Source of the DNA: Neobacillus massiliamazoniensis | GTDB taxonomy: Bacteria > Bacillota > Bacilli > Bacillales > Cytobacillaceae | Length of the DNA stretch: 64,000 nt | Reading direction: 5' to 3' | Assembly (NCBI RefSeq): GCF_001048695.1 | Contig: NZ_CVRB01000007.1 | Span: 62,001 to 126,000 of the forward strand | Notes under the pieces: generated by a model | Told to the model about the DNA's origin: nothing | Databases searched by the model: none | What the model saw: the letters and a program-made list of their open reading frames with translations, nothing else | Part shown: piece after piece, positions 1 through 7,950 of the stretch | Layout of the letters: the number at the start of each line of letters is the position of its first letter | Numbering within the stretch: the first letter of the stretch is position 1 | Translations under genes and position numbers: made by a program

Positions 1-918
1 AACTAAAAGCAGAAGAAACTCTATCCCCCTGTTTCGTCCCTTTCGCCAAATATAGATGCTCGTAATCGCTATGATGACACCAAGTGCATATGGGGACTGA
101 AAAAATAAGAATCCTTTCATCCAACTCTGGTAAATGGAAGAATCAACCATGTATTCAGTGATTTCATTGAACTGAGCGAAATCATTATATAAATAGTCTT
201 GAGCTAATCCCAGCATCAAGATAACCATACCAATTAAAACTAAAGTAAGGAAAATAAGAAATATTTCAGTTGCTCTTATCGTTTTTAGTCGATAAATTAA
301 CCTTTTTATTAAACGACTAAAAAAGTCCTTAATTTGATTTTTATAAGATCGATATACCCAAAAGCATACTAACAATACAGCAATAGCAATAATAAAAAAT
401 ACCATATATTTACTTGCGAATTTATGGAAATCCCTCCAGTGAGGTCCCAATGCTCTACCAAGGGAAATAAAACTAACTGCCCATAAGAAAGCACCAGTAT
501 AAGCAAGCATGACAAATTTCGGAAACGGCATTTTAGAAATACCCGAAATATAACCGGTAAAATGCCTTACCCCTGTAATAAAATAAGCAAAAACCAACAT
601 TTTACTGCCAGATCGTTCAAACCAAGCTGCTGTTTTTTTATATTTTTCAGGCCCAAAATGGATGTATTTACCATATTTTTCAATTATCTTATATCCTCCT
701 GCTCTTCCGATCCAATACGTAGCTGTAATACCGATACCAGCTGAAATAAAAGCTGTCAGAAGGGCCAAAGCATAATTCATTTTTCCCTGATATACAAAGT
801 ATCCTGCATAACTCATTAATAATTCTCCAGATATTGGAATAGCCATGAGTTCTAGAAGAATACCTAAAAATAAAATCAAATAACTATGTTGTTCAAATAT
901 AGTCAATAAATGTGACAT
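1..918 (-). CDS. DedA family / PAP2-type membrane protein, C-terminus beyond window edge
   Basis: The frame is open from an ATG at 918, behind an AAAATGCCTCC-complement (GGAGG-type) ribosome binding site, to base 1 of the window, giving 306 residues without a stop. Residues 1 to about 190 are a DedA (SNARE-associated) domain: a polytopic membrane protein with the E-x-x-x-x-P-I-S-G-E motif near residue 30 and a G-x-x-R-H-F-T-G motif about residue 120, the region DedA proteins use in lipid carrier flipping. After about residue 200 there is a charged linker followed by new hydrophobic segments, the layout of DedA-PAP2 fusions, but the PAP2 catalytic motifs would lie outside the window. Probable role is transport or recycling of undecaprenyl phosphate or phospholipid at the cytoplasmic membrane. 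DedA assignment is firm; the PAP2 part is inferred from length and topology. Confidence 0.8.
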   Translation of the reverse strand, partial: MSHLLTIFEQHSYLILFLGILLELMAIPISGELLMSYAGYFVYQGKMNYALALLTAFISAGIGITATYWIGRAGGYKIIEKYGKYIHFGPEKYKKTAAWFERSGSKMLVFAYFITGVRHFTGYISGISKMPFPKFVMLAYTGAFLWAVSFISLGRALGPHWRDFHKFASKYMVFFIIAIAVLLVCFWVYRSYKNQIKDFFSRLIKRLIYRLKTIRATEIFLIFLTLVLIGMVILMLGLAQDYLYNDFAQFNEITEYMVDSSIYQSWMKGFLFFQSPYALGVIIAITSIYIWRKGRNRGIEFLLLLV

Positions 919-1135
919 AAAAATGCCTCCAAAGTATATTTTGAAAGACCTAAACACGTATAGTGAACAAATCTTCCACTTTATGTCTTCTTATAATGTA
1001 GCACTTATTTATGAACAAACTAAGTTTTTAATGAATTATTAATGTTTTATACAGTAAACGAAAAGGCGCTTTAGCTATGCTTAGGATGCCCAATTTTTGG
1101 AGCAGTATTATTTTATATATTAATGGAGGTAAACG

Positions 1136-4100
1136 ATGAAAAGAATAGTAGAGGCAACCATGCAACGAGCCATACTTATGATTGTATGTGTTGTCATTAT
1201 CTTGGCTTGGGGAGGTATTTCCGCTTTCCAGATGCAACGAGATTATATGCCTGGAGTCAACAATACAACCCTTGCACTTAGCATGAGAGTTCCTGGGCTT
1301 CAAGCTGCTCAGGTAAAACAACAAGTAACAGATAATCTAGCAAGTGCCGTTAAAACAGTTGATGGTTTATCCAATGTCGAAACCACCTCTTATGATGGCG
1401 GCTTGTTTATGAGTTTGTATTTTCCAATGAATACAGATATGAAACAAGCAGAAGACCAAGTGAATAAAGCACTAGCCAAAGCTAGTCTTCCTTCAAACAT
1501 AACTAGCACTCCAAGTGTTACACGATTAACAAACAGCTCTTTTCCTATCTTAACTTATAGCGTAACAAGTTCAAAATTGGATGAAACAACACTTCGCTCG
1601 ACCGCAACGCAGGAAATTGTCAAACAAATAAAATCTGTACCAGGTGTAGCAGATGTTTCGGTGTTTGGGGGAGCAAAAGATGGTTATGTATTAAACATTC
1701 GAATGAAAGACTTAGTGAAAAACGGGTTAACATTGGATGACGTGAATAAACAATTTTCTATGTCCCTTCCAACCATGCCACAAGGTGATATTGTAAACAA
1801 CCAATTATCGATTCCAGTATCGTTTGATGGGATACAATTAACTCAACAACAAATGGAAAACACAACGATTAAGAATAAGGAAGGAAAAGCCATTCCTATT
1901 TCAGCGTTTGCTACCATTTCTCATTCTTTAAATGACTTAAAAACGGTTTCTAGGACTAATGGAACACCAAGTGTCCAATTAAATGTAATCAAAACACCTT
2001 CTGCTAATATTACAGATGTTGCAAATCAAGTAAAAGACCGTGTAGCTCATCTTCAGTTGGATACAGTAAATCCAAAAGATGTTTCGTTTCATGTTTTACT
2101 TGACCGAGAAAATGAATTAAATAGCTCACTTCTCGGATTAGTTCGTGAAGGATTACTTGGGTGCCTATTCTCAATGATATGCGTGTTCTTCTTTTTCCGA
2201 AATGTAAGGTCAACCTTACTCATTGCAATTTCATTACCAATTTCATTACTGGCTACAACTGCTATCCTAAAAACAATGGGTATTACATTAAACATTCTAA
2301 CTGTTTCAGGTTTGATTGTGGCGATGGGGCGTATTGTCGATGATTCGATCGTTATTTTAGACAACATGTATCGAAAACGGGAAGAATCAAAAGAAAAATC
2401 TCTACTTTCTCTTCTTACATCAGCCGTTTCAGAAATGATTCCTGCGATTTTGGGCTCAACCTTAACTACGATTGCTGTCTATATTCCAATCGCTTTTGTT
2501 GGAGGAGTCGTCAGTGCTACGTATAGCGGATTTGCCTGGTCAGTCGTGATTGCAATTATCATTTCATTCTTTGTTGCGATGCTGGTCATCCCTGCATTGG
2601 CCTTTATGGGATGGAAGGGCGGAAGTGGAAACTTAACGAAACAAACCGTCAAAGTAGATTCTCTCATGAAACCAGTATTGCAATCTGCCTTCAAACATAA
2701 GAAAGCAATGGTTATTGGTTCAATTTTGGTCTTTTTATGCGCTGGAATCTATTCAGCTTTTCTACCAGTAAACTTATTACCAAGTAGTAAAATCGGACAA
2801 ATTGCGATTAAGGCAGAATTGCCACAAGGAAGCACTCTACCCGAAGTCGATTCTGAAGTCCAAAAAATTGAAAAAACGTTAAAAGCAAATCCAAAAGTCG
2901 ATGCTTATTCATCTAATTTTGGTTCTAATATGACACCACAAAGTGATGATGTTTTTGACCAAGGCGGAGGATATATACAATATCCAAATGTGGCAAACCT
3001 TTCTGTTGTATTAAAAAATGACAAGGACACTGATTCTGTCGTAAAACAATTACAAGATCAACTTCCAAAGCTATCTGATAATGTTACTTATACTGTAACA
3101 AGCCAGAATATTTCTGGTGACGATTCAAAAATACGAATCTTATTTACAGGGTCCGATCAAGCAACTTTAGATACTGTAGCACAACAAGCGAGAACAAACT
3201 TATCTAATATTGCGAACTTAAGTGTAGATGGCAAAGTGGATTTAACAAATGGGTTACCTAAATACAAAATAACATTTGACCAAAAAGCGATCCAAGATAA
3301 AGGTGTGAAAGTTTCTGACGTTCTCACAGTCATTAATCGATATATGTCCCAATCTAAAGATGCATCCATTACGATTGATCATAAATCGCTTCCTGTGGAC
3401 GAGTATTTAGACCAAATTGCATCAGGTACAAATTCTCCTATTACGGTAAATGCATCTCCAAGTGATGTTATAGCTTCTCTTGCTGCTGAAACATTCACTG
3501 GAAATAATGGAGAACAGGTACGTCTTGACCAAATTGCAAAAATATCAAAAGACTCATCTTCTTCAACTATTAGCGAACGAGATGGTCAACCATTCTCCCT
3601 TGTTACAGCGCAGATTACATCAAACGATGTTAGTAAAGTTGCCGATCAAGTCGACAAAACTCTAAGCAACATGAAAATGCCAAACGGTGTAACGTATTCA
3701 ATGGGAGGAATCTCTGAACAAGTAAAACAAATGATTTTTGAAATGTCCGTTGCCGTTGCATTTTCTATTTTATTAGTATTAATGATTACTTCTTCTATTT
3801 TCAAAGGGTGGAGAGCACCGCTTGCTGTTCTTTTAAGCATTCCACTCGCTTTAAGTGGTGTCGTCATTGCATTAGTCCTTTTTGGCGGTCAATGGAACTT
3901 AGCAGCACTAATCGGTGTACTAATGCTTACAGGTATTGTAGTGACAAACGGAATTGTATTAATTGATAAAATCGAACGAAATCGAAAAGAAGGAATGCCT
4001 GTTAAAGAGGCTGTTTTGAATGGTAGTCTTTCAAGGATCAGACCAATCTTAATGACAGCAGCTGCGACAATCCTTACTTTATTATCACTTGCATTTTCTC

Positions 4101-4264
4101 ATAACGCAGATACGGTTGTTTCTCAAACACTCGGTATTGTTGTAATTGGGGGAATGGTAACATCAACAATCAACAGCTTTATTATCATTCCAATCATTTA
4201 TGAGTGGCTGCATAAAAAATCTGCTACAAAAAATACATCAACTGATGCAAGAAGTGCCAGCTAA
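1136..4264 (+). CDS. RND family efflux transporter, SwrC/AcrB-like
   Basis: A 1042-residue proton-driven efflux pump of the resistance-nodulation-division family, close in size and layout to Bacillus SwrC (YerP), which exports surfactin-type lipopeptides. The ATG at 1136 has a TGGAGG site 6 bases upstream. One membrane helix (residues about 13-30) is followed by a large extracytoplasmic loop, six helices, a second loop and six more helices. The TM4 motif GRIVDDSIVILDN carries the paired Asp residues of the proton relay, and the equivalent TM10 stretch (VVTNGIVLIDKIERNRK) is present. No membrane-fusion gene adjoins it, as is usual for Gram-positive members. It is monocistronic; its terminator appears to be the hairpin later split by the insertion sequence downstream. 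The substrate cannot be read from the sequence. Confidence 0.9.
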   Translation: MKRIVEATMQRAILMIVCVVIILAWGGISAFQMQRDYMPGVNNTTLALSMRVPGLQAAQVKQQVTDNLASAVKTVDGLSNVETTSYDGGLFMSLYFPMNTDMKQAEDQVNKALAKASLPSNITSTPSVTRLTNSSFPILTYSVTSSKLDETTLRSTATQEIVKQIKSVPGVADVSVFGGAKDGYVLNIRMKDLVKNGLTLDDVNKQFSMSLPTMPQGDIVNNQLSIPVSFDGIQLTQQQMENTTIKNKEGKAIPISAFATISHSLNDLKTVSRTNGTPSVQLNVIKTPSANITDVANQVKDRVAHLQLDTVNPKDVSFHVLLDRENELNSSLLGLVREGLLGCLFSMICVFFFFRNVRSTLLIAISLPISLLATTAILKTMGITLNILTVSGLIVAMGRIVDDSIVILDNMYRKREESKEKSLLSLLTSAVSEMIPAILGSTLTTIAVYIPIAFVGGVVSATYSGFAWSVVIAIIISFFVAMLVIPALAFMGWKGGSGNLTKQTVKVDSLMKPVLQSAFKHKKAMVIGSILVFLCAGIYSAFLPVNLLPSSKIGQIAIKAELPQGSTLPEVDSEVQKIEKTLKANPKVDAYSSNFGSNMTPQSDDVFDQGGGYIQYPNVANLSVVLKNDKDTDSVVKQLQDQLPKLSDNVTYTVTSQNISGDDSKIRILFTGSDQATLDTVAQQARTNLSNIANLSVDGKVDLTNGLPKYKITFDQKAIQDKGVKVSDVLTVINRYMSQSKDASITIDHKSLPVDEYLDQIASGTNSPITVNASPSDVIASLAAETFTGNNGEQVRLDQIAKISKDSSSSTISERDGQPFSLVTAQITSNDVSKVADQVDKTLSNMKMPNGVTYSMGGISEQVKQMIFEMSVAVAFSILLVLMITSSIFKGWRAPLAVLLSIPLALSGVVIALVLFGGQWNLAALIGVLMLTGIVVTNGIVLIDKIERNRKEGMPVKEAVLNGSLSRIRPILMTAAATILTLLSLAFSHNADTVVSQTLGIVVIGGMVTSTINSFIIIPIIYEWLHKKSATKNTSTDARSAS

Positions 4265-4344
4265 TAGTGATTGTTGAGATTTAACACTTATATAGTAGTG
4301 ATTACAAAAAAGCTATGTTAAAGCTCATTGTTGTTTTGCCACTA

Positions 4345-4475
4345 TGTTGATTGGAGCGGAAGGCGCTCGACTCCTGCGGGAGTACGGGGCAGGGGAGACC
4401 CCGCAGGCGCTAAAGCGCCGAGGAGGCTCCCCGGACCGCCCGCGGAAAGCGAGCGACTGGAGCGGAAATCAACAG
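4345..4475. repeat. GC-rich palindromic Bacillaceae intergenic repeat, full copy
   Basis: About 131 bp, far richer in GC than its surroundings, bounded by the inverted 8-mers TGTTGATT and AATCAACA. Inside are nested palindromes (CTCCTGCGGGAG, GGCGCTAAAGCGCC, CCCGCGG) and the phrase GGAGCGGAA near both ends. The same arrangement, on the other strand and cut short, recurs at about 42562-42660. Such elements are widespread non-coding repeats in Bacillus genomes. The apparent reading frames through it are compositional artefacts. Confidence 0.75.
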
Positions 4476-4493
4476 ACATGTTTAATAGAACCT

Positions 4494-4507
4494 ACAAAAA
4501 ACACCGA
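4494..4507 (+). terminator. Left arm of a terminator split by an insertion sequence
   Basis: ACAAAAAACACCGA here is the exact reverse complement of TCGGTGTTTTTTGT at 5992-6005. With the IS and one TTG copy removed, the two arms flank a loop of nine bases (GCAAATTTG) and make a T-tailed hairpin, so this is half of the original terminator of the RND pump gene. Confidence 0.7.
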
Positions 4508-4569
4508 GCAAATTTGTGAAGTGAACCCCTTAAGTTGGACTAATGAATCCAGCTTAGGGGGTTTTTAGT

Positions 4570-5094
4570 TTGGTAAAGTTCTCAAATGAATGTAGAGAAA
4601 AGGTTGTATTGGAGTATTTGAATGGAGGAGGAGGAACGCACGACCTGGCAAAAAAATATGGTATTGGTAGCCATACAACTATACTTAATTGGGTAAATCA
4701 ATATAAAAAATATGGGGATAAAGCATTCGATGTACGGAGTCCTAAGGATGTTTATGATGGTAAGTTTAAGTTAGAAGTTTTAGAATGGATGGGGAAAAAC
4801 AGAGCATCATTACGTGAAACGTCCCTTCATTTTGATATAACTACACCAAGTACAATTTTATCGTGGAAGAGGAAATTCGAAGAAAACGGTGTTGAAGCTC
4901 TGTTTAAACAGAGAGGAAGACCAATAGAAATGAAATCTAACCATGAATACCAACAAGGGAAAAATGAGGAATCCTCCGAACTTGAAAAACTACAACGTGA
5001 AAATCGCCTGTTAAGGATTGAAAATGAATACCTAAAAAAGCTAAAAGCCTTAATTCAGGAATCCGAGGATACCGACAAAAGCAAGCGAAAGTAG
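4570..5094 (+). CDS. IS3-family transposase OrfA
   Basis: 174 residues from a TTG start; GTG or ATG alternatives are poorer. OrfA is the DNA-binding subunit: two helix-turn-helix modules (about residues 10-50, around HDLAKKYGIGSHTTILNWV, and about 65-105) recognise the inverted repeats. A leucine-zipper-like C-terminal coiled coil (about residues 135-165) contains ESSELEKLQRENRLLRIENEYL. Near the end, CCTAAAAAAGC at about 5031-5041 provides an A6G slippery heptamer, where a -1 shift leads into the upstream extension of orfB, the standard way IS3 elements make the OrfAB transposase. OrfA alone is usually a transposition inhibitor. Confidence 0.88.
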   Translation: MVKFSNECREKVVLEYLNGGGGTHDLAKKYGIGSHTTILNWVNQYKKYGDKAFDVRSPKDVYDGKFKLEVLEWMGKNRASLRETSLHFDITTPSTILSWKRKFEENGVEALFKQRGRPIEMKSNHEYQQGKNEESSELEKLQRENRLLRIENEYLKKLKALIQESEDTDKSKRK

Positions 5095-5132
5095 TCACTG
5101 AATTAAGGGGGAAATATCGGTTATCTGAAATT

Positions 5133-5957
5133 TTGAAGGTCGTTGACCTTCCGAAAAGTGTGTATTTTTACTATCAAAATTATGAAGAAATCAAACAAAG
5201 TGACCGAGATTTAATAGAGGAAATCAAAGCCATAAAAAAGGATAATCCAGCCTATGGTTATAGACGGGTCTATCTTGAATTAAAAAATAGTGGATGGAAG
5301 GTAAATCACAAAAGAGTCCAGCGCATTATGCAGGAGCAAAATTTACAGTCAAAAGCATATACGAAGAAAAGCAGGAAATACAACTCTTATAAAGGGACGG
5401 TTGGTAAAATTGCCCCAAATCGGCTAAATCGTCGGTTTAAAACAGATCGACCTTATCAAAAGCTTACAGTAGATGTCACAGAGTTACGCTGGGGGGATAA
5501 GTCCACAGAACACCGCTGTTATCTGGAACCTGTTATGGACCTCTATTCTGGTGAAATCCTGTCCTTTAACATTGATCTTCATCCTACTGTATATTTTGCC
5601 TTAAAACCGTTACATGAAGCCTTGAAGGCACTTCCAGAACTTCCTTATCGGACAACTGTTCATTCAGACCAAGGGTTTCAATATCAACATCACAGCTGGG
5701 TAAAAGAGCTTAAGGAACATCATGTATTTCAAAGTATGTCACGTAAAGCGACTTGTCTTGATAATGCGGCAATGGAGAGTTTCTTCCACCTTTTAAAATC
5801 TGAAACAGTTCATCTTTACAACTATCAATCTTTTGAGGAGGTCGCTCAGGCCGCAGCAGATTGGATTAGTTACTACAATAACGATCGAATTAAAGAAAAA
5901 CTCGGAGGTAAGAGTCCTGTACGGTACAGGCTTCTTACCACCGAGCAAGTAGCATAA
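5133..5957 (+). CDS. IS3-family transposase OrfB (DDE integrase domain)
   Basis: 274 residues if begun at the internal ATG, but the frame is open upstream to the slippery A6G run near 5032-5040, so the working protein is most likely the OrfAB fusion made by -1 frameshifting. An HTH_21-type N-terminal part (NPAYGYRRVYLELK) precedes an rve integrase core with the catalytic triad visible: Asp in VDVTELRWGDK, Asp in HSDQGFQY and Glu in DNAAMESFFHLLK. The Y-N-x-x-R-I-K-x-K-L-G-G-x-S-P-V-x-Y tail is typical of IS3 integrases. No frame damage is visible. Confidence 0.9.
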   Translation: MKVVDLPKSVYFYYQNYEEIKQSDRDLIEEIKAIKKDNPAYGYRRVYLELKNSGWKVNHKRVQRIMQEQNLQSKAYTKKSRKYNSYKGTVGKIAPNRLNRRFKTDRPYQKLTVDVTELRWGDKSTEHRCYLEPVMDLYSGEILSFNIDLHPTVYFALKPLHEALKALPELPYRTTVHSDQGFQYQHHSWVKELKEHHVFQSMSRKATCLDNAAMESFFHLLKSETVHLYNYQSFEEVAQAAADWISYYNNDRIKEKLGGKSPVRYRLLTTEQVA

Positions 5958-5991
5958 TATTTTTGTCCAACTTTATGGGGTCAGATCATTG

Positions 5992-6005
5992 TCGGTGTTT
6001 TTTGT
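5992..6005 (+). terminator. Right arm of the IS-split terminator
   Basis: TCGGTGTTTTTTGT, exact complement of the arm at 4494-4507, immediately after the right TTG target duplication. Separated by about 1.5 kb, the two arms should no longer act as a simple terminator. Confidence 0.65.
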
Positions 6006-6199
6006 GTGTCCACTCCCAAGACTCTCCTATTGATGTGAACAAATGTTGACATATATACTTTCGTTAGTATCAAGGCATTGGGAATCATTGACGGAGACCA
6101 GAGACGTTGTTAAAATTATTATTGGAATTAATGTGAAGATATTCACAAGTATTAACTCGTATTTTTTCAAAATAATATTTTCAAAAGGGGTTTCACGTT

Positions 6200-6349
6200 A
6201 TGAAAAGAATCGTAACACTGAGCACTCGTAATCTGAAGGATACTGCAAAACACGGTGGATGTGGCGCATGCCAGACATCTTGCCAGTCAGCTTGCAAAAC
6301 ATCTTGCGGAATTGCAAATCAGAAGTGTGAAAACACACTAAACAGATAG
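6200..6349 (+). CDS. scfA: SCIFF-type six-cysteine ranthipeptide precursor
   Basis: A 49-residue peptide, ATG at 6200 behind AAAGGGG at 6184-6190. The six cysteines are at 21, 24, 28, 32, 36 and 43 in the SCIFF spacing, with the core GGCGACQTSCQSACKTSC and a conserved leader starting MKRIVTL. SCIFF (six cysteines in forty-five residues) peptides are precursors that a dedicated radical SAM enzyme modifies by sulfur-to-carbon thioether links; that enzyme follows directly. They are near-universal in Clostridia and unusual in a Bacillus-like genome. As I recall the characterised clostridial peptide, the link joins Cys32 to Thr37; here residue 37 is Gly. The biological role of mature SCIFF is not established. 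Confidence 0.93.
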   Translation: MKRIVTLSTRNLKDTAKHGGCGACQTSCQSACKTSCGIANQKCENTLNR

Positions 6350-6363
6350 GAAACAGGAAATGT

Positions 6364-6400
6364 GCCGCCCAACTGCTTTCTAGAAGGGCGGCAATTTTTT
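6364..6400 (+). terminator. Hairpin between scfA and scfB (terminator or attenuator)
   Basis: GCCGCCC (6364-6370) pairs with GGGCGGC (6386-6392), followed by AATTTTTTT. It lies 15 bases after the peptide stop codon and before the maturase, so partial read-through would make far more precursor than enzyme, a common arrangement in modified-peptide operons. Confidence 0.8.
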
Positions 6401-6474
6401 TCGCCATTACCGGGTTGTAAAACCCACACAGAATAGAAGTTTCACTTTATAGACAAAAGGAGCTTGATGATCAA

Positions 6475-7872
6475 GTGATTCATCAATATAAATTAAACGG
6501 ATACAACATCGTCCTCGATACCTACAGTGGATCGGTGCATGTTGTCGATGACCTCGCCTATGAAATCATTGCGCTTTATGAGAATACACCTGCAGAAGAA
6601 ATCGTGACAATAATGCTGGAAAAATACGCACATGATTCCGACATCTCCGAGGGGGACATTCGAGAAACTATCGCTGCTGTCGAGGGGCTAAAAAATGATA
6701 GTCAACTCTTTACGGAGGATGAATATAAGGATCTCTCAATTGATTTGAGAAATCGTCAGACTTATGTAAAGGCCCTCTGCCTCAATGTCGCGCATACTTG
6801 TAACCTGTCATGCGAATACTGCTTCGCCAGTCAGGGGAAATACAACGGAGACAGAGCTATTATGAGCTATGAGGTTGGCCAAAGAGCTATCGATTACCTA
6901 CTGGAAAACTCCGGTCATCACCGAAACTTCGATGTTGACTTCTTCGGTGGAGAACCGCTCATGGCCTGGAAAGTTGTCAAGCAGATTGTCGCATACGCAA
7001 GAAGCAAAGAAAAAGAATACAAAAAGAATTTTCGCTTCACCTTCACGACAAATGGCATGATGCTGGACGATGAAGTCACCGAGTTTCTAAACAAGGAAAT
7101 GTACAATGTCGTATTAAGTCTTGATGGAAGAAAAGAAGTCCATGACCACCTTCGTAAAACAGTCACTGGAAAGGGCAGCTACGATCATATCGTTCCAAAA
7201 TTCCAGGAATTCGTAAAAAAACGTGGAGACAAAGAATATTATGTACGTGGGACCTACACCCACAATAATGTCGACTTCACCAATGACATTTTTCACATCG
7301 CAGATCTTGGTTTCGACAAACTCTCGATGGAACCTGTTATTTGTGACCCACGGGAACCATATGCGCTTACCGAGAAGGACCTTCCAGAGATTTACAACCA
7401 GTATGAGATTCTCGCTAAGGAAATGCTTAAGCGAAACGAAAAAGGCAATGGCTTTACTTTCTACCATTACATGCTCGACCTCTCAGAAGGCCCTTGCATC
7501 CAAAAGAGAATTTCCGGCTGCGGTTCAGGAACTGAATATCTCGCTGTCACACCATGGGGCGAGCTCTTCCCTTGTCATCAGTTCGTAGGTGATGAAGAAT
7601 ACAGCCTGGGAAACATCTGGGATGGAATCACAAAATCAGAGACACAATGCCAATTTAAAGAGTGCAACTGCTACTCGAAGTCGGAATGTCAGGACTGCTG
7701 GGCGAAACTCTACTGCAGTGGTGGTTGCACTGCCAACGCGCTGCACGCAACTGGCTCCATCAATGGAACCTACGACTTCAGTTGTGATATTTTCCGTAAG
7801 AGAATCGAATGTTCCATGATGGTAAAGGTAGCCGAATCCATCAGATCTATGGAACAGACTGTGGCCGAATAG
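6475..7872 (+). CDS. scfB: Radical SAM SCIFF peptide maturase (thioether-forming)
   Basis: 465 residues from a GTG at 6475 with AAAGGAG at 6456-6462; the ATG at 6467 runs straight into a stop. An N-terminal peptide-recognition (RRE/PqqD-like) region spans residues 1 to about 85. The radical SAM cluster motif is C109-x3-C113-x2-C116 (TCNLSCEYCFA), followed by the DFFGGEPL glycine-rich motif. The SPASM domain is Cys-rich, from about residue 340 (CIQKRISGCGSG) through CNCYSKSECQDCWAKLYCSGGC to SCDIFRKRIEC, enough to bind two auxiliary 4Fe-4S clusters. The enzyme uses S-adenosylmethionine to abstract hydrogen and join Cys sulfur to a residue carbon in ScfA. By eye the gene is richer in GC than its neighbours, consistent with transfer, probably from Clostridia. 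Confidence 0.93.
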   Translation: MIHQYKLNGYNIVLDTYSGSVHVVDDLAYEIIALYENTPAEEIVTIMLEKYAHDSDISEGDIRETIAAVEGLKNDSQLFTEDEYKDLSIDLRNRQTYVKALCLNVAHTCNLSCEYCFASQGKYNGDRAIMSYEVGQRAIDYLLENSGHHRNFDVDFFGGEPLMAWKVVKQIVAYARSKEKEYKKNFRFTFTTNGMMLDDEVTEFLNKEMYNVVLSLDGRKEVHDHLRKTVTGKGSYDHIVPKFQEFVKKRGDKEYYVRGTYTHNNVDFTNDIFHIADLGFDKLSMEPVICDPREPYALTEKDLPEIYNQYEILAKEMLKRNEKGNGFTFYHYMLDLSEGPCIQKRISGCGSGTEYLAVTPWGELFPCHQFVGDEEYSLGNIWDGITKSETQCQFKECNCYSKSECQDCWAKLYCSGGCTANALHATGSINGTYDFSCDIFRKRIECSMMVKVAESIRSMEQTVAE

Positions 7873-7884
7873 GCACAAAAATGT

Positions 7885-7941
7885 AAAAAGAGGCTGGGAC
7901 ATACGTCAGAAAAAAATCTGATTTATGCTCAGCCTTTTTGG
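7885..7941. terminator. Bidirectional terminator between scfB and fabHB
   Basis: AAAAAGAGGCTGGGACAT at 7885-7902 pairs imperfectly with ATGCTCAGCCTTTTT at 7925-7939. A-rich and T-rich flanks allow termination of the convergent genes on either side. Confidence 0.75.
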
Positions 7942-7950
7942 ATTTAATTC

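Larger units (their letters stand above)
4517..5988 (+). mobile_element. Complete IS3-family insertion sequence (IS150-like)
   Basis: The element is 1472 bp. The left end begins TGAAGTGAACCCC and the right end, read inward, begins TGATCTGACCCC; both continue into an AAGTTGGAC or AAAGTTGGAC block, giving imperfect terminal inverted repeats of about 25 bp with TG..CA termini. The trinucleotide TTG at 4514-4516 is repeated at 5989-5991, a 3-bp target duplication typical of IS3 elements. Two overlapping frames, orfA and orfB, are joined by a probable -1 frameshift site. Ends, duplication and genes all look intact, suggesting recent and possibly active insertion. Confidence 0.9.

Noticed and set aside
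4328..4568. Reading frames through the GC-rich repeat as genes
   Set aside because: They have no ribosome site, overlap each other, and their residues are the translation of a non-coding palindromic repeat.
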